From contig NZ_FRBL01000016.1 of NCBI RefSeq assembly GCF_900142605.1, positions 34,892-98,891 of the forward strand: 64,000 nucleotides of DNA, read 5' to 3'. Shown here piece by piece: positions 9,297 through 18,587 of this stretch (position 1 is its first letter; each line of letters begins with the position of its first letter). The notes beneath the pieces were generated by a model. It searched no databases. It was not told where the DNA came from and worked only from the letters and a program-made list of their open reading frames with translations. Position numbers and translations under genes: made by a program. This DNA comes from Chitinophaga jiangningensis. Its GTDB lineage: Bacteria > Bacteroidota > Bacteroidia > Chitinophagales > Chitinophagaceae.

Positions 9297-9316
9297 GTCC
9301 CTCTGGAAAGAGGGAC
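9297..9316 (-). terminator. Possible weak terminator at the end of the long operon
   Basis: An 8-bp perfect stem (GTCCCTCT / AGAGGGAC) with a 4-base loop lies 28 bases after the stop of the collagen-like lipoprotein gene. There is no T run on the minus strand, so termination may be weak, or the hairpin may protect the 3' end of the transcript. Confidence 0.45.
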
Positions 9317-9343
9317 TACCGTGTCTAAGATGTTATTTGTTGT

Positions 9344-9937
9344 TTAGTCCACAAGGTTGAGATACGCTTTTACCACATCGTAGTTATTCCAGTCAATCAC
9401 ACTACGGGCAGCTACACCACCAGGAATAAGGATGTAACGGTATTGCTGATATTTGGTGCCATTTACGGACACTGTACCAATGCGCACATTTGATTGCAGG
9501 ATTATACCGCCAGGCACCAGGATATTAAATAAAGAGAAACTACCGTAGAATGGCAGTGCCAAAACCTGAGGGCTGGCGGGTGTGTTCAGGTTGATATACA
9601 CTTTCACATCTGACTTGCCGATCATATCAGCCGTAAGTTTTGATACCGCGATCTGGCCATACCAACCCACCGTATCAATCACGCCACCTGGTAAGTGCTG
9701 GGTATCAGCAGCAAAAGGAACATCCAGCCAGGCTGAATAAATTACGTTTGCAACACCGGTATCACCTTTAGCACCGGTATCTCCTTTAGGACCAGCAGGT
9801 CCCTGAGCACCATTCTGACCGGCAGGGCCTTGAGCCCCGGCAGGTCCCGGCTCACCATCCTTGCTACAGGATACCATGAACATTACAACAGCGGACAGGA
9901 TCAGTGCATAGGGCAAAAAGCTTCTTAACTTTTTCAT
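9344..9937 (-). CDS. Lipoprotein with a short collagen-like Gly-X-Y stretch
   Basis: This 197-residue protein has a lipoprotein signal peptide (MKKLRSFLPYALIL, then FMVSC), which predicts lipidated Cys24. Directly after it come about 12 uninterrupted Gly-X-Y triplets (GEP GPA GAQ GPA ... GDT GVA, about residues 28-63), rich in Pro, Gln, Lys and Asp. A C-terminal domain of about 130 residues follows, with no family I recognise. Gly-X-Y runs can form a trimeric triple helix, so the protein may be a trimeric surface stalk. It is the last gene of the long minus-strand cluster, 59 bases after PorP/SprF, which fits a surface-exposed part of the same system. Confidence 0.85.
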   Translation of the reverse strand: MKKLRSFLPYALILSAVVMFMVSCSKDGEPGPAGAQGPAGQNGAQGPAGPKGDTGAKGDTGVANVIYSAWLDVPFAADTQHLPGGVIDTVGWYGQIAVSKLTADMIGKSDVKVYINLNTPASPQVLALPFYGSFSLFNILVPGGIILQSNVRIGTVSVNGTKYQQYRYILIPGGVAARSVIDWNNYDVVKAYLNLVD

Positions 9938-9996
9938 AATTGTGTTTTGTTTTTTGTGTTTTTTGTTAGTGATTATTTGGTTGATTGAATTTTATT

Positions 9997-11025
9997 TTAC
10001 CATACGTTTCGCGGACAAGTATCACCATAGCGGTTCCCCAGCAATATCCCGATCATAATCTCATGGGATCCTTTGGTCACCACGTTCAGCGAGGAAGCGG
10101 CATAGTCATAGGAATACCCGATGTTTACCAGCGAACTGATATTGACGCCGAACATCCCCGCCACGCCATCATTCACCCGGTAGGAAGCCCCGAACCAGAG
10201 GCGGTCGCGGTACATAAACCGTGCATTTACATCCCAGCTCAACGGTGCCGCCGTGATCATTTTCATCATCACGCTGGGCATCACATTCAGGTCATCGCTG
10301 AGCCAGAGGCGGTAACCGGCGGTGAAAAAAAGGTGGGGTATCAGCTTACCCTGGTAAGCTGAGTCACCCACCACTTTGCCGTTATCGAAACCTAATTTCT
10401 GCGGAACTATATTTTGCGCGGAGGCACCCATAAAGAAATCGGCTGAATACAACCACAGGCCCAGACTCACATCCGGCCGCCAACGATTCAGAATCCCACC
10501 GGAGCCCATGGCCGGGTCGTTAGGATCGTAGAACTCCACCTTACGAGTATCCAGCGAAACCTGCTGCATGCCTAAACCAATACCAGCACTGAGACTGGTA
10601 CGGGGCGATAAATTAACATGGTGCGCATACGCCCCTGTGATAGAAAAGCGGTTTATAGGGCCGGCCTTATCATTTAAAATGGTAAGACCCATACCCGGAT
10701 GCGGCGGCGGTGTGGTATAATCCTGCCAATACCCCTTCCCTCTTGGGTTTTCGCCTTCGGGATTGAAGCCGGTAGGCGACGCTTCTGCATAGTCGGACTT
10801 ATGCAGCGGCCCATGCAGGGTGAGATAGGTGGTTACCGGAGCCCCGTTGATGCCCGTCCACTGGTGCCGGTGGCTCAGCCGCAGGTCCCAGTAGTTTTCA
10901 ATGCCCGCTACGGCAGGATTGATGATAAACGGGTTCATGATATACTGGGTATAATGTGGCAACTGTTGCCCGTAACCAACATGCAGCCCTAATATCAGCA
11001 AGCCTGTAAACACAATTCTTTTCAT
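9997..11025 (-). CDS. PorP/SprF-family type IX secretion outer-membrane protein
   Basis: The protein has 342 residues with a signal peptide ending in GYGQQ. The family hallmark follows at once: HYTQYIMNPFIINPAVAGIE, with DLRLSHRHQWTGINGAP. The remainder is beta-strand rich, as expected of an outer-membrane barrel. PorP/SprF proteins act with T9SS and usually assist export or surface attachment of one large adhesin encoded next to them (SprF for SprB in Flavobacterium). Here two giant type-B-sorted proteins lie upstream in the same operon. It is a paralogue of the genes at 13070 and 38448. Confidence 0.94.
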   Translation of the reverse strand: MKRIVFTGLLILGLHVGYGQQLPHYTQYIMNPFIINPAVAGIENYWDLRLSHRHQWTGINGAPVTTYLTLHGPLHKSDYAEASPTGFNPEGENPRGKGYWQDYTTPPPHPGMGLTILNDKAGPINRFSITGAYAHHVNLSPRTSLSAGIGLGMQQVSLDTRKVEFYDPNDPAMGSGGILNRWRPDVSLGLWLYSADFFMGASAQNIVPQKLGFDNGKVVGDSAYQGKLIPHLFFTAGYRLWLSDDLNVMPSVMMKMITAAPLSWDVNARFMYRDRLWFGASYRVNDGVAGMFGVNISSLVNIGYSYDYAASSLNVVTKGSHEIMIGILLGNRYGDTCPRNVW

Positions 11026-11049
11026 GTCACTAAAATTTTAGGTTAACCG

Positions 11050-13053
11050 TTATTGCTTCAGGATCGAGAAGGTCGTTCTCCTGTTGAGGGCGCGGCCTTC
11101 CGGATTATCGCTGCCATCAGGCAGGGTGTTTGGCGCTACCGGCAGGGAAGCTCCAAAGCCTTTCCAGGTGAGGCGCGACTTGTCAATACCTTTGCTGATC
11201 AGGTAGTCCACTACGCTTTTAGCACGGGCTTCCGACAGCTTCTTATTATGTTTCTCCGAACCTTTACTATCCGTATGTGCACCCAGTTCTATCTCCATGG
11301 TCGGATGCTCGTTTAACATACTTACCAGTTTATCCAGCGATGCAAATGATTCCGTTTTAAGAGTGGCCTGGTCAAAGTCGTAGTACACGTCCGTAAGGGT
11401 GATCGGCGCCGGAGGTGTGGCCACCGGACTGATACAGATGGCTGGTGTGGCCAGTGATTCCGCATCCAGGTCATCCGGTGCATTTACCTGCCCCGATCCA
11501 TTCGTATAGCCGGTAGCTTTAGCATCTACCTGTAACCTGGTATACTCCGGAATACTGTAGGTATAAGACCCGTCGCCGGCGGTAGTCAGTGTAGCCACTA
11601 CCGTATTGCTGGCAGGGTCTTTCACCACCACGGTAGCTCCGGCTACCGGTGCGCCACCCTCGCAGGAAACAATGGTTCCGCTGAGCTGACGCGGGGCACG
11701 GTCCTTATGCAGGAAAAATAATTCCAGGCAGCAGGAAGCGTCCCTGTCAGACCCCAGCAGCACATCATCCAGCAGGTTGCGGTTGTTACTGCGGCTGCCG
11801 AAGTAGATATCATCTTTTACGGAGTTTACGGGAGCACCCATGTTTACAGGGGTTTTCCAGTTGCCTACCGTACCGCGACTACTAAAGAAATCATATCCTC
11901 CCATGCCGGTACGGCCATCGGCGGAAAACACGAGTGTGCCGGTAGTAGCATGATAGAAAGGCGCCTGTTCGTTGCCTGCGGTGTTGATCACTTCACCAAG
12001 ATTGCTGACAGCCGTCGGTAATCCGCTGCCATCAAGCGTTGCGGACCAGAGGTCAAATCCACCGATGCTTCCTGCCCTGTCGCTCGCAAACAGCAGGTAC
12101 TTCCCGTCAGACGTCACAAATGGCTGCTGTGCATTGGCGCCGGGTACATTTACTGCATCCGGCAAGGCTACCGGCACGGTCCAGCTTTCGCCACTTTTAC
12201 GGGAAAGCCAGATGCTGGCGGTCTTTTTGCCATGCGCTATATTCCAGCGGGTGAAATAGAGCACCTGCCCGTCAGGAGATACGCTACCACTGCCCTGATG
12301 CACACCAGCCGGCTGCTCGAGTCCCAACAGGTGAATGTTAGCGGCGTTGCCAGCTTCATAGTCCGCGGTGTAAAGGCGGTTGATAAAGCCATGGTCATCG
12401 CTGGCATTTTCCGGGCGGGTGGAGGTAAACACCAGCTTATCAGGACTCAGCCACAGTGGCGCATAGCTGGCGCCGGTGGCGTTTAAGCCCGTTGGTGCTT
12501 TTGTTATTTTATAGAGATGTAAATCTTTTTTCGACAGCTCTTTCGTTATAAAATCGAGGTTCGCAATTTCCCGGGCGGCGGCGGTCGTGTACTCGTCCTG
12601 CGCAGTATACGCAGCTGCAAACTGCCGGAACACCTGCCCTGCCAGTTCATATTTACCCAGTGCGCGTAACGATACGGCATAGTAATATGCAGCCAGTGGA
12701 TAAGCACTTTGATTACTTTCCATTACGCTGGCATAATAGGGTGCTGCTTTTTGATAATCGTGCAGCAGCCGGTAGCTTTCTGCCAGTTTGTAAGTAGCCT
12801 CCTGTTCACTGCTCACAGCAGGTTTAGCCTTATGATCCGCTGATACGGAAGTGGCTACGTATGGCTTATAGGATTCCTGACGAACTGATTTTCCTTTTGC
12901 CACCAGGTATTTTTCGTAATAGGTAGCAGCGGAATTAAAGTCATTCTTTTTATAGTAATCATCGGCCGCACGCAGGTAGTTATAGGCCAGCTGCGCCTGG
13001 GCAGTCATGGCCATCAACAGTGTGGCAGCGGTAGTGAATATTAATTTCTTCAT
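11050..13053 (-). CDS. OmpA-family protein with TPR, PD40 propeller and regulatory-like domains (PorE-like)
   Basis: The protein has 667 residues. After a signal peptide come TPR-like helices (about 20-165; YNYLRAADDYYKKNDFNSAA, LAESYRLLHDYQKAAPYY). Next are PD40/WD40-like blades (about 190-430; SPDGQVLYFTRW, TSDGKYLLFASDR, FSADGRTGMGGYDFF), then a carboxypeptidase-regulatory-like fold (about 455-530). A C-terminal OmpA domain (about 553-667; YYDFDQATLK, IELGAHTDSKGS) should bind peptidoglycan. This order is that of PorE-type proteins found with PorP/SprF. It probably anchors the secretion or adhesin complex to the cell wall from the periplasm. It lies between two PorP/SprF genes with gaps of 16 and 24 bases. 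Confidence 0.93.
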   Translation of the reverse strand: MKKLIFTTAATLLMAMTAQAQLAYNYLRAADDYYKKNDFNSAATYYEKYLVAKGKSVRQESYKPYVATSVSADHKAKPAVSSEQEATYKLAESYRLLHDYQKAAPYYASVMESNQSAYPLAAYYYAVSLRALGKYELAGQVFRQFAAAYTAQDEYTTAAAREIANLDFITKELSKKDLHLYKITKAPTGLNATGASYAPLWLSPDKLVFTSTRPENASDDHGFINRLYTADYEAGNAANIHLLGLEQPAGVHQGSGSVSPDGQVLYFTRWNIAHGKKTASIWLSRKSGESWTVPVALPDAVNVPGANAQQPFVTSDGKYLLFASDRAGSIGGFDLWSATLDGSGLPTAVSNLGEVINTAGNEQAPFYHATTGTLVFSADGRTGMGGYDFFSSRGTVGNWKTPVNMGAPVNSVKDDIYFGSRSNNRNLLDDVLLGSDRDASCCLELFFLHKDRAPRQLSGTIVSCEGGAPVAGATVVVKDPASNTVVATLTTAGDGSYTYSIPEYTRLQVDAKATGYTNGSGQVNAPDDLDAESLATPAICISPVATPPAPITLTDVYYDFDQATLKTESFASLDKLVSMLNEHPTMEIELGAHTDSKGSEKHNKKLSEARAKSVVDYLISKGIDKSRLTWKGFGASLPVAPNTLPDGSDNPEGRALNRRTTFSILKQ

Positions 13054-13069
13054 GGTGCTTTTGTTGTGA

Positions 13070-14074
13070 TTACAATCTTGGACAAACGAAGTCGACCCCT
13101 GGTGTTTTTACCTTTTTCCTTCCGATGAAAGTGATGGAGATTTCAAAACTGTTGCTACCCCGGTACATTTTTGACAGGTCGGATGTGGTAATATCGTAGC
13201 TGATACCCATCATCATATTTTTGTAGAGGAAACCGGCGTGGGTGGTAAACGCATCTTCAAAGCGGTAGTTGAGGCCCAGCATCACATCCGCATCCAGGGC
13301 TACGTTGTATTGTCCGTATGCACCAATCATTTTTTCCGAAGCCGTACCCTGTTTCAGGTACAGCACATTTGGCGTGAGTGCAAAGCGATCGTCGATATTG
13401 AGTTTTACGCCGGCGTGTGCAGTAACGCGCATGGGTATACGCGCATCGCCGTTGGTGCTGAACTGATCCGTGGGGCGTGTGAGATGCATCACGGAAAAGC
13501 CGCCATAGATATTGTATTTCTTGCCGGGAGTACCGTCGAAGTACAGTGCACCAGCGCCTGCATCAAAGCTGCCGGCAGAGGTACGGGTAAAGCCATCGGT
13601 ATGCGGATTGGATGGATTGTAGCCGGTAACGGGATTCCACTGCTCGCCAAAGGTGAACTTAGCGGGATCGAAGCGGCGCTGGATAAAGCCCGCCTGCAGT
13701 CCGAAGGTCAGCTGGTGGTAGTGGCTGGCATCCAGCTTCACGCCGGTATAGGCGGCGCTGATGTAGCCGGTGGTATAATTATAGCCCGCATCGCCGGCGG
13801 CCTGATTCAACACGCTGGCGCCGAAGTTTACGTTTTTGGAAGTAGGTACTTCCGCAGCAATGCCGTAGGTTTTGAAGGGACTGATATTGCCCCATTGCGT
13901 ACGGTAAATGGCTGCCACGCGGTAGTCACCGTCAAACGCACCCGTGAGCGCCGGGTTTAACCAGGCCGGGTATACGTAGTACTGGGAAAAGTGCGGGTCT
14001 GTTTGCGCCATCAGCCGCGGTGCAGCAAGGATGGTCAACAGCGTCAGGAACAATGCAACAAAATTCTTTCTCAT
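13070..14074 (-). CDS. PorP/SprF-family type IX secretion outer-membrane protein
   Basis: The protein has 334 residues with a signal peptide (to about LMAQ). It has the family opening DPHFSQYYVYPAWLNPALTG and the later YRTQWGNISPFKTYGIAAE. The rest is a predicted beta barrel. It starts 24 bases after the stop of the 1370-residue PKD protein and is followed by the PorE-like gene. The pairing of a giant CTD protein with PorP immediately downstream matches SprB/SprF-like pairs, so this copy may serve the protein at 14099-18211. Confidence 0.94.
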   Translation of the reverse strand: MRKNFVALFLTLLTILAAPRLMAQTDPHFSQYYVYPAWLNPALTGAFDGDYRVAAIYRTQWGNISPFKTYGIAAEVPTSKNVNFGASVLNQAAGDAGYNYTTGYISAAYTGVKLDASHYHQLTFGLQAGFIQRRFDPAKFTFGEQWNPVTGYNPSNPHTDGFTRTSAGSFDAGAGALYFDGTPGKKYNIYGGFSVMHLTRPTDQFSTNGDARIPMRVTAHAGVKLNIDDRFALTPNVLYLKQGTASEKMIGAYGQYNVALDADVMLGLNYRFEDAFTTHAGFLYKNMMMGISYDITTSDLSKMYRGSNSFEISITFIGRKKVKTPGVDFVCPRL

Positions 14075-14098
14075 TGCGCAGTATTTATAGTGTTAGTG

Positions 14099-17000
14099 TT
14101 ATTTCAAAATCGCCACATAACCGGTGAGTGGCTGGAACCCGTTCTTCAATTTGATCACGTAGTAGTAAGTACCTACCGGCAGTACACCGCCTTTTGCGGA
14201 GCCGTCCCATGGCGTACTATAGCCTACACTGTGAAATACCTTCACGCCGTAGCGGTTAAATACTTCCACTGTGGCTCCGGGGTAATCGCCCAGGTTTTTA
14301 ATGAACCAGGTATCGTTGATACCGTCCCCGTTAGGCGAAAACGCTGTTGGCGGAATGACTGGTTTCAGCACTTTTACCGTCATCTTATCGCTGGCCATGC
14401 AGTTGTGTTTGCCAATGGCAGTGAGGGTGTATTCTCCGTCTTTCATTGCGGTGATTTGTGGCGCGAACACGGAGGCATTCGGGAAGTCGCCTCCGGGCGT
14501 CCATCTGAACAGCAGGTTCACCGAGTCATTGGCCACGGGGCGGAACTGCACCAGCGTGCCTTGCGGCACCACGAAGGACGGACCGGCATCGATCACCGGT
14601 TGCAGGTATACGATCACCGTGCTGTTGAAGGCGGCGGAAGTACAACCGGCAGCATTTTCCACGGTCAGCTGTACGCCGTATTCGCCCGGCTCGGTAAATT
14701 TCTTCTGCGGGTTGCGATCGGCGGAGGTGCTGCCATCCCCAAACTGCCATGCCCATTTGGTGATGGTGCTGGTAGCATCAGTGCTCTGATCTGTAAACAC
14801 ATTATTCATACCCTGGCAGAGCGTATCTGGTGTTACACTAAACGAGGCCACAGGCTGATCAAAGAAATTATTGAATGGCTGAACAGCCGTATTGGCGCAG
14901 CCTGCGGCGGAGGTAGCGGTGAGGCTCACCGTTACCGGCGCTGCATTTTGATAGTGATAAACGGGGTCCCTGTCAGAGGAGGTACCACCTGCTTCACCGA
15001 AGTTCCAGCTATAGTTAAGGCTTTGGGCGCCTTTGAGCGTAGTGGTGTTGGTAAACGCAGCGATACCTTCCGGCATACATACTTTGGCGGGTACCGTAAA
15101 ACCGGCTACGGGTATAGGATGTACAGTTACGTTTTGTTTGATAGTATCACTTACACAGCCATACTGACTTACTGTTGCCAGTGAAATTTGCCAGGTGCTG
15201 TCATCCGGGTACGTATAGGCGAACACGTTACCATTGGTAGCCGTGGTTTGTGTTTTATCACCAAAGTCCCACGCGTAGGTAATTACAGCCGGATTGGCCT
15301 GCGGGGTGATGGTCACGGGTTCACCCAGGCACACGTCCGTAGCAGTAAAGCCAGCTGTAGGCTTAGGGTTCACGGTAAGCACGGTGGATATGCTGTCGGA
15401 GCAACCATCGGCCGTATTGAAAATATACCAGATGGTACGCTGGCCTGCGGAGGCAACGCTCGGGAGCAGGTTACCTGCACTGTCCACCCCGGGTCCGCGG
15501 TAGAATCCTTGTCCGGCCACGCCATTCAGCACGGCGCCTTTATCCACCTTTACGCCGCTGAGGGCGTTTTCACAAACGGCAGGTAATGCCGCGAAGCTCA
15601 GTTGAGGCTTGAATTTGAAAGCAGTGGTGAGCACGGAGTCTTTCGTACAGCCTTTATCGGTAGTAACGGTGTATTTGATCGTGTAGGTACCCACGGTGTT
15701 GTAGGTATGGCTGGGCGACTGCACCGCAGCCGTGTTCGGGTTAGCCGGCGTAGCGCCTGCATCTCCGAAGTCCCAGACATGGGTGGTAATCGGGCTGTTG
15801 TCTGCCACGGCAGGTGTACCGGTAAACTGTACGATACCATCGGCTGCAATACAATCCAGTGGTGAGGAAAAGGCAGCTACCGGGTTCGCGTACACGTTTA
15901 CGGGGAGGGTAACGGTATCACTCACACATTTCTCTGAAACTTTTACCACGTGTTTTACCGTCAGTGCACCATATTGCGGGAACGCGGCTGTTTGCGGGGT
16001 GCCGCTACTGTCTCTCTTTATATTATTAGCACCGTAATCATAGTACCACTCCCCTATAGGCGCAGGGCCACCAAACGTAGACTGGTCCGTAAAAGTTACC
16101 TGCCCGCCGGCACAAAGGGCTGCGATATCACTGGTGAAAGCAGCGGTAGGTACCGGGAACGACTGCACGCTGAATGAAGTATCCGCTACGCAGCCATCGG
16201 CAGTAATGGCGGTCAGTTTCACGAGCGTGGTACCTGGTGTAATGAGTTTACGCACGGTTTGACCACTGTCCTTTTCGTTGTTCGGGAAGTCCCAGTACCA
16301 ACGGTAATTTTTTGCATCAGCAGCGGTGGTATCTCCCCGAAAAAAAACAGAATCTTTGGTACAGCCGGTGTAGCTGACACTGAGTGCTTTTTGCGGCTTA
16401 TCCTTCACCAGAATAGTATATCCTACCTGCTCGGTATTGTTACAGTTCTCTACTGCCGGGCTGGTAGACATTACAACGATATCATGATTACCTTTTGTAT
16501 TGAACTGATAGGTGCCTGGTATAGCGTATTTGTAATATGGAATACCCTTTATCATTACGGTTCCTGTGGCAACCGGGCTGTTGACTGTAATATCAGTTGC
16601 CGGTGTCATCACTCCAGCCAGGGTACTCAGTTTCCACACCATTTTTGTTGGCCGGTAGGCCATCAGAATTGACAATTCTACGGGTGTATTTGTACAGGTA
16701 AAATCATTCGTTGGTTTAGTTAAATCGTAAGCATTATGAATTTCGCCAATTGCGCTGAGGTTATTGACAAGCGTTCCGGCGTTGTAGGCATAGCTTTCTA
16801 CACTCCCGAGGCCGTACACGGTTCCTACAAATGCGGAATCGCTATAGGCGAAGGACTGGCCTACTGTTGCCCCCCAGCGTTTTACCACGATGGAGTATCC
16901 TGGCAAATTCGGATGGGCGTATACCTGATCAAAAGTATTACTACCATCAATCCGCAGGGATGGGATACCTCCATTCGGAATAATTAGGGTGAGGTAGTTG

Positions 17001-18211
17001 GTGGTAATTCGTTCCATGTTATTTCGGTAGAAGCCAACGGATTTAATAGCCTGTTCAATAGGGCTTATGAACACCATTTCCGGATCACCGAGGCCGGTAT
17101 TTCCGCAGGCTCCGGATGAACTCATATACTGCGCCAGCATAATGGGCTTATCCGATTCCAGGTAATCGGCTGTATTGCTGGTGTATTCATAGTATGAATT
17201 AGGCTGCAAGCCGGTTAATCGCACACCGTTTCGGGTTACCACGGTGGCCGGATCTTTTACCACCACCCGGTAAATATTATTTTGTTTGCCAGCAGCACTG
17301 ACTGAAGTCGCGTTGGGTGCGGTGAGGTAACGCTTTCCCCATGCCTCATAAGGAAACATTTGCTGACAGATATTATCACCACTACCGCCTCCATTTACCG
17401 TACAGGATATAGCGGTACGGCTGCTTCCAGCGAACACCCCTACAGGAGCGCATTCTCCATTTGAGTTAGCCAGGGTTCTGACAGTGGTACCTGTTAATTC
17501 ATTACCAATACTACCGTTCACGATGCGTCCTACTACCTGGTATATATCACCTTTATTAAGTGTTATGGTGAATGGGACACCGGCGGGGCGGCTGTTTCTT
17601 GTAAGTACGGAAGGGGTTATTTCTACAATCGTATTATTTTCTTTTGCGATTACAAACATGAACGAAAAACAGTTAGCCGCATAGTTCTGCATACTGTTAC
17701 AGGAAATATAGGAATACCCCCAGGTTTCAACCGGCATCAGCATGGTTGCTCCGGAGGAGGCCTGCCCAAATATGTGTGCGTATGCTACAATGGGCACATC
17801 GCTAACGATGTGAATAGCTTTGTTTGAAAAGACGCCTTCTCCCCCTGTACCGCCATAACCAGGCGGAGGTGAATACAGGCGGGCATCGTTAATACCGCTT
17901 TTCTGGATCAGGTCAGTAGCGATTACGGTACCTGCGGGAATATTATAGGTTCTTGAATAAGTGGGGCCATAAGATACGGTTACAGTGGCGGCCTGTTCGG
18001 CACTCAGGTACAGCACCATTTCCTGGCTATTGTCCTGCCCGGGTTCCATAAACTGGTGAAGTCCGTAGCCAACCCAGAACTCTTTTCCTTTGTTGGAACG
18101 GTTCTGGGCTGAGCTTTTCATGGCCACGAACTGCAACACTAACAGCGTAAACACCAGCCAGTAGCAGCGGGAACTGCGAGGCGGGTTTAATAGGTTGATC
18201 ATCTGTTTCAT
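14099..18211 (-). CDS. Giant T9SS-secreted protein: IgGFc-binding-like domain, PKD repeats, type B sorting domain
   Basis: The start is taken at 18211 (1370 residues), because the 70 codons upstream overlap the small sorting-domain gene and lack a signal peptide. From 18211 a good signal peptide follows (WLVFTLLVLQF ... SSAQ). Residues about 35-480 form an IgGFc-binding-like domain (FWVGYGLHQF, IVSDVPIVAYAHIFGQASSG, GVFAGSSRTAISC). About 480-1280 hold a series of PKD-type modules (WDFGDAGATPANPN, WAWQFGDGSTSADRNP). The last 80 residues are the gliding-motility-associated C-terminal (type B) domain: PTAFSPNGDGINDTW, VEVFNRYGVKVF, GTYYYVIKL. T9SS would export it to the cell surface. Its N-terminal domain is a paralogue of one in the neighbouring 2968-residue protein. 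Confidence 0.93.
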   Translation of the reverse strand: MKQMINLLNPPRSSRCYWLVFTLLVLQFVAMKSSAQNRSNKGKEFWVGYGLHQFMEPGQDNSQEMVLYLSAEQAATVTVSYGPTYSRTYNIPAGTVIATDLIQKSGINDARLYSPPPGYGGTGGEGVFSNKAIHIVSDVPIVAYAHIFGQASSGATMLMPVETWGYSYISCNSMQNYAANCFSFMFVIAKENNTIVEITPSVLTRNSRPAGVPFTITLNKGDIYQVVGRIVNGSIGNELTGTTVRTLANSNGECAPVGVFAGSSRTAISCTVNGGGSGDNICQQMFPYEAWGKRYLTAPNATSVSAAGKQNNIYRVVVKDPATVVTRNGVRLTGLQPNSYYEYTSNTADYLESDKPIMLAQYMSSSGACGNTGLGDPEMVFISPIEQAIKSVGFYRNNMERITTNYLTLIIPNGGIPSLRIDGSNTFDQVYAHPNLPGYSIVVKRWGATVGQSFAYSDSAFVGTVYGLGSVESYAYNAGTLVNNLSAIGEIHNAYDLTKPTNDFTCTNTPVELSILMAYRPTKMVWKLSTLAGVMTPATDITVNSPVATGTVMIKGIPYYKYAIPGTYQFNTKGNHDIVVMSTSPAVENCNNTEQVGYTILVKDKPQKALSVSYTGCTKDSVFFRGDTTAADAKNYRWYWDFPNNEKDSGQTVRKLITPGTTLVKLTAITADGCVADTSFSVQSFPVPTAAFTSDIAALCAGGQVTFTDQSTFGGPAPIGEWYYDYGANNIKRDSSGTPQTAAFPQYGALTVKHVVKVSEKCVSDTVTLPVNVYANPVAAFSSPLDCIAADGIVQFTGTPAVADNSPITTHVWDFGDAGATPANPNTAAVQSPSHTYNTVGTYTIKYTVTTDKGCTKDSVLTTAFKFKPQLSFAALPAVCENALSGVKVDKGAVLNGVAGQGFYRGPGVDSAGNLLPSVASAGQRTIWYIFNTADGCSDSISTVLTVNPKPTAGFTATDVCLGEPVTITPQANPAVITYAWDFGDKTQTTATNGNVFAYTYPDDSTWQISLATVSQYGCVSDTIKQNVTVHPIPVAGFTVPAKVCMPEGIAAFTNTTTLKGAQSLNYSWNFGEAGGTSSDRDPVYHYQNAAPVTVSLTATSAAGCANTAVQPFNNFFDQPVASFSVTPDTLCQGMNNVFTDQSTDATSTITKWAWQFGDGSTSADRNPQKKFTEPGEYGVQLTVENAAGCTSAAFNSTVIVYLQPVIDAGPSFVVPQGTLVQFRPVANDSVNLLFRWTPGGDFPNASVFAPQITAMKDGEYTLTAIGKHNCMASDKMTVKVLKPVIPPTAFSPNGDGINDTWFIKNLGDYPGATVEVFNRYGVKVFHSVGYSTPWDGSAKGGVLPVGTYYYVIKLKNGFQPLTGYVAILK

Positions 18212-18228
18212 GTTATTGGGTTGACTGG

Positions 18229-18576
18229 TTATTGCTTCAGAATGATTTTGCTGGCACTGGAGCCATCGTCGAAGGATACACGCAGCAGATAGGTGCCATG
18301 ACTGAGGTCCGGCGTTAGTAGCTGCGACTGCTTCCCGTTTACGGGCCATTGCCGGATCAGCTGTCCTGCTATGGAATACAGCGCCAGCTGTTTCATGTTG
18401 CGTATTCCTTCGATATTCCACTGGCTCACGGCAGGATTGGGAAACACCCTTACTGCGTGGGCCCGCAGCTGGGTACTGTCTACCCCCTGGCGGCTGCAGT
18501 GTGCAGCTGCATGGGCCGAAGCCACATGCAGCAGTACACCCGCTAATGTTATTAAAAGAGCTTTCATCATTGCCAT
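18229..18576 (-). CDS. Small secreted protein consisting mainly of a T9SS type A sorting domain
   Basis: The protein has 115 residues. The signal peptide (about 1-24, ending in SAHA) is followed by only about 15 linker residues. Then comes a full type A sorting domain: VRVFPNPAVSQWNIEG, KQLALYSIAGQLIRQW, LSHGTYLLRVSFDDGS, and a basic end (KIILKQ). Normally this domain is the tail of a large cargo, and it is cleaved and replaced by a lipopolysaccharide link on export. Here there is almost no cargo. It sits 11 bases after the 2968-residue gene and 17 bases before the 1370-residue gene in the same operon. It could be a peptide carrier, a decoy or competitor for the sortase, or the remnant of a larger gene. 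Confidence 0.85.
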   Translation of the reverse strand: MAMMKALLITLAGVLLHVASAHAAAHCSRQGVDSTQLRAHAVRVFPNPAVSQWNIEGIRNMKQLALYSIAGQLIRQWPVNGKQSQLLTPDLSHGTYLLRVSFDDGSSASKIILKQ

Positions 18577-18587
18577 AGATTTAGCTA

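Noticed and set aside
13991..15184. Long plus-strand open frame (397 codons) opposite the PKD protein; similar ones at 21243-22331 and 38595-39257
   Set aside because: They lie wholly opposite well-supported minus-strand genes and their translations show no family features.
18212..18421. N-terminal extension of the 1370-residue PKD protein up to 18421
   Set aside because: The extra 70 codons overlap the mini sorting-domain gene in another frame and lack a signal peptide; a good one starts at 18211.
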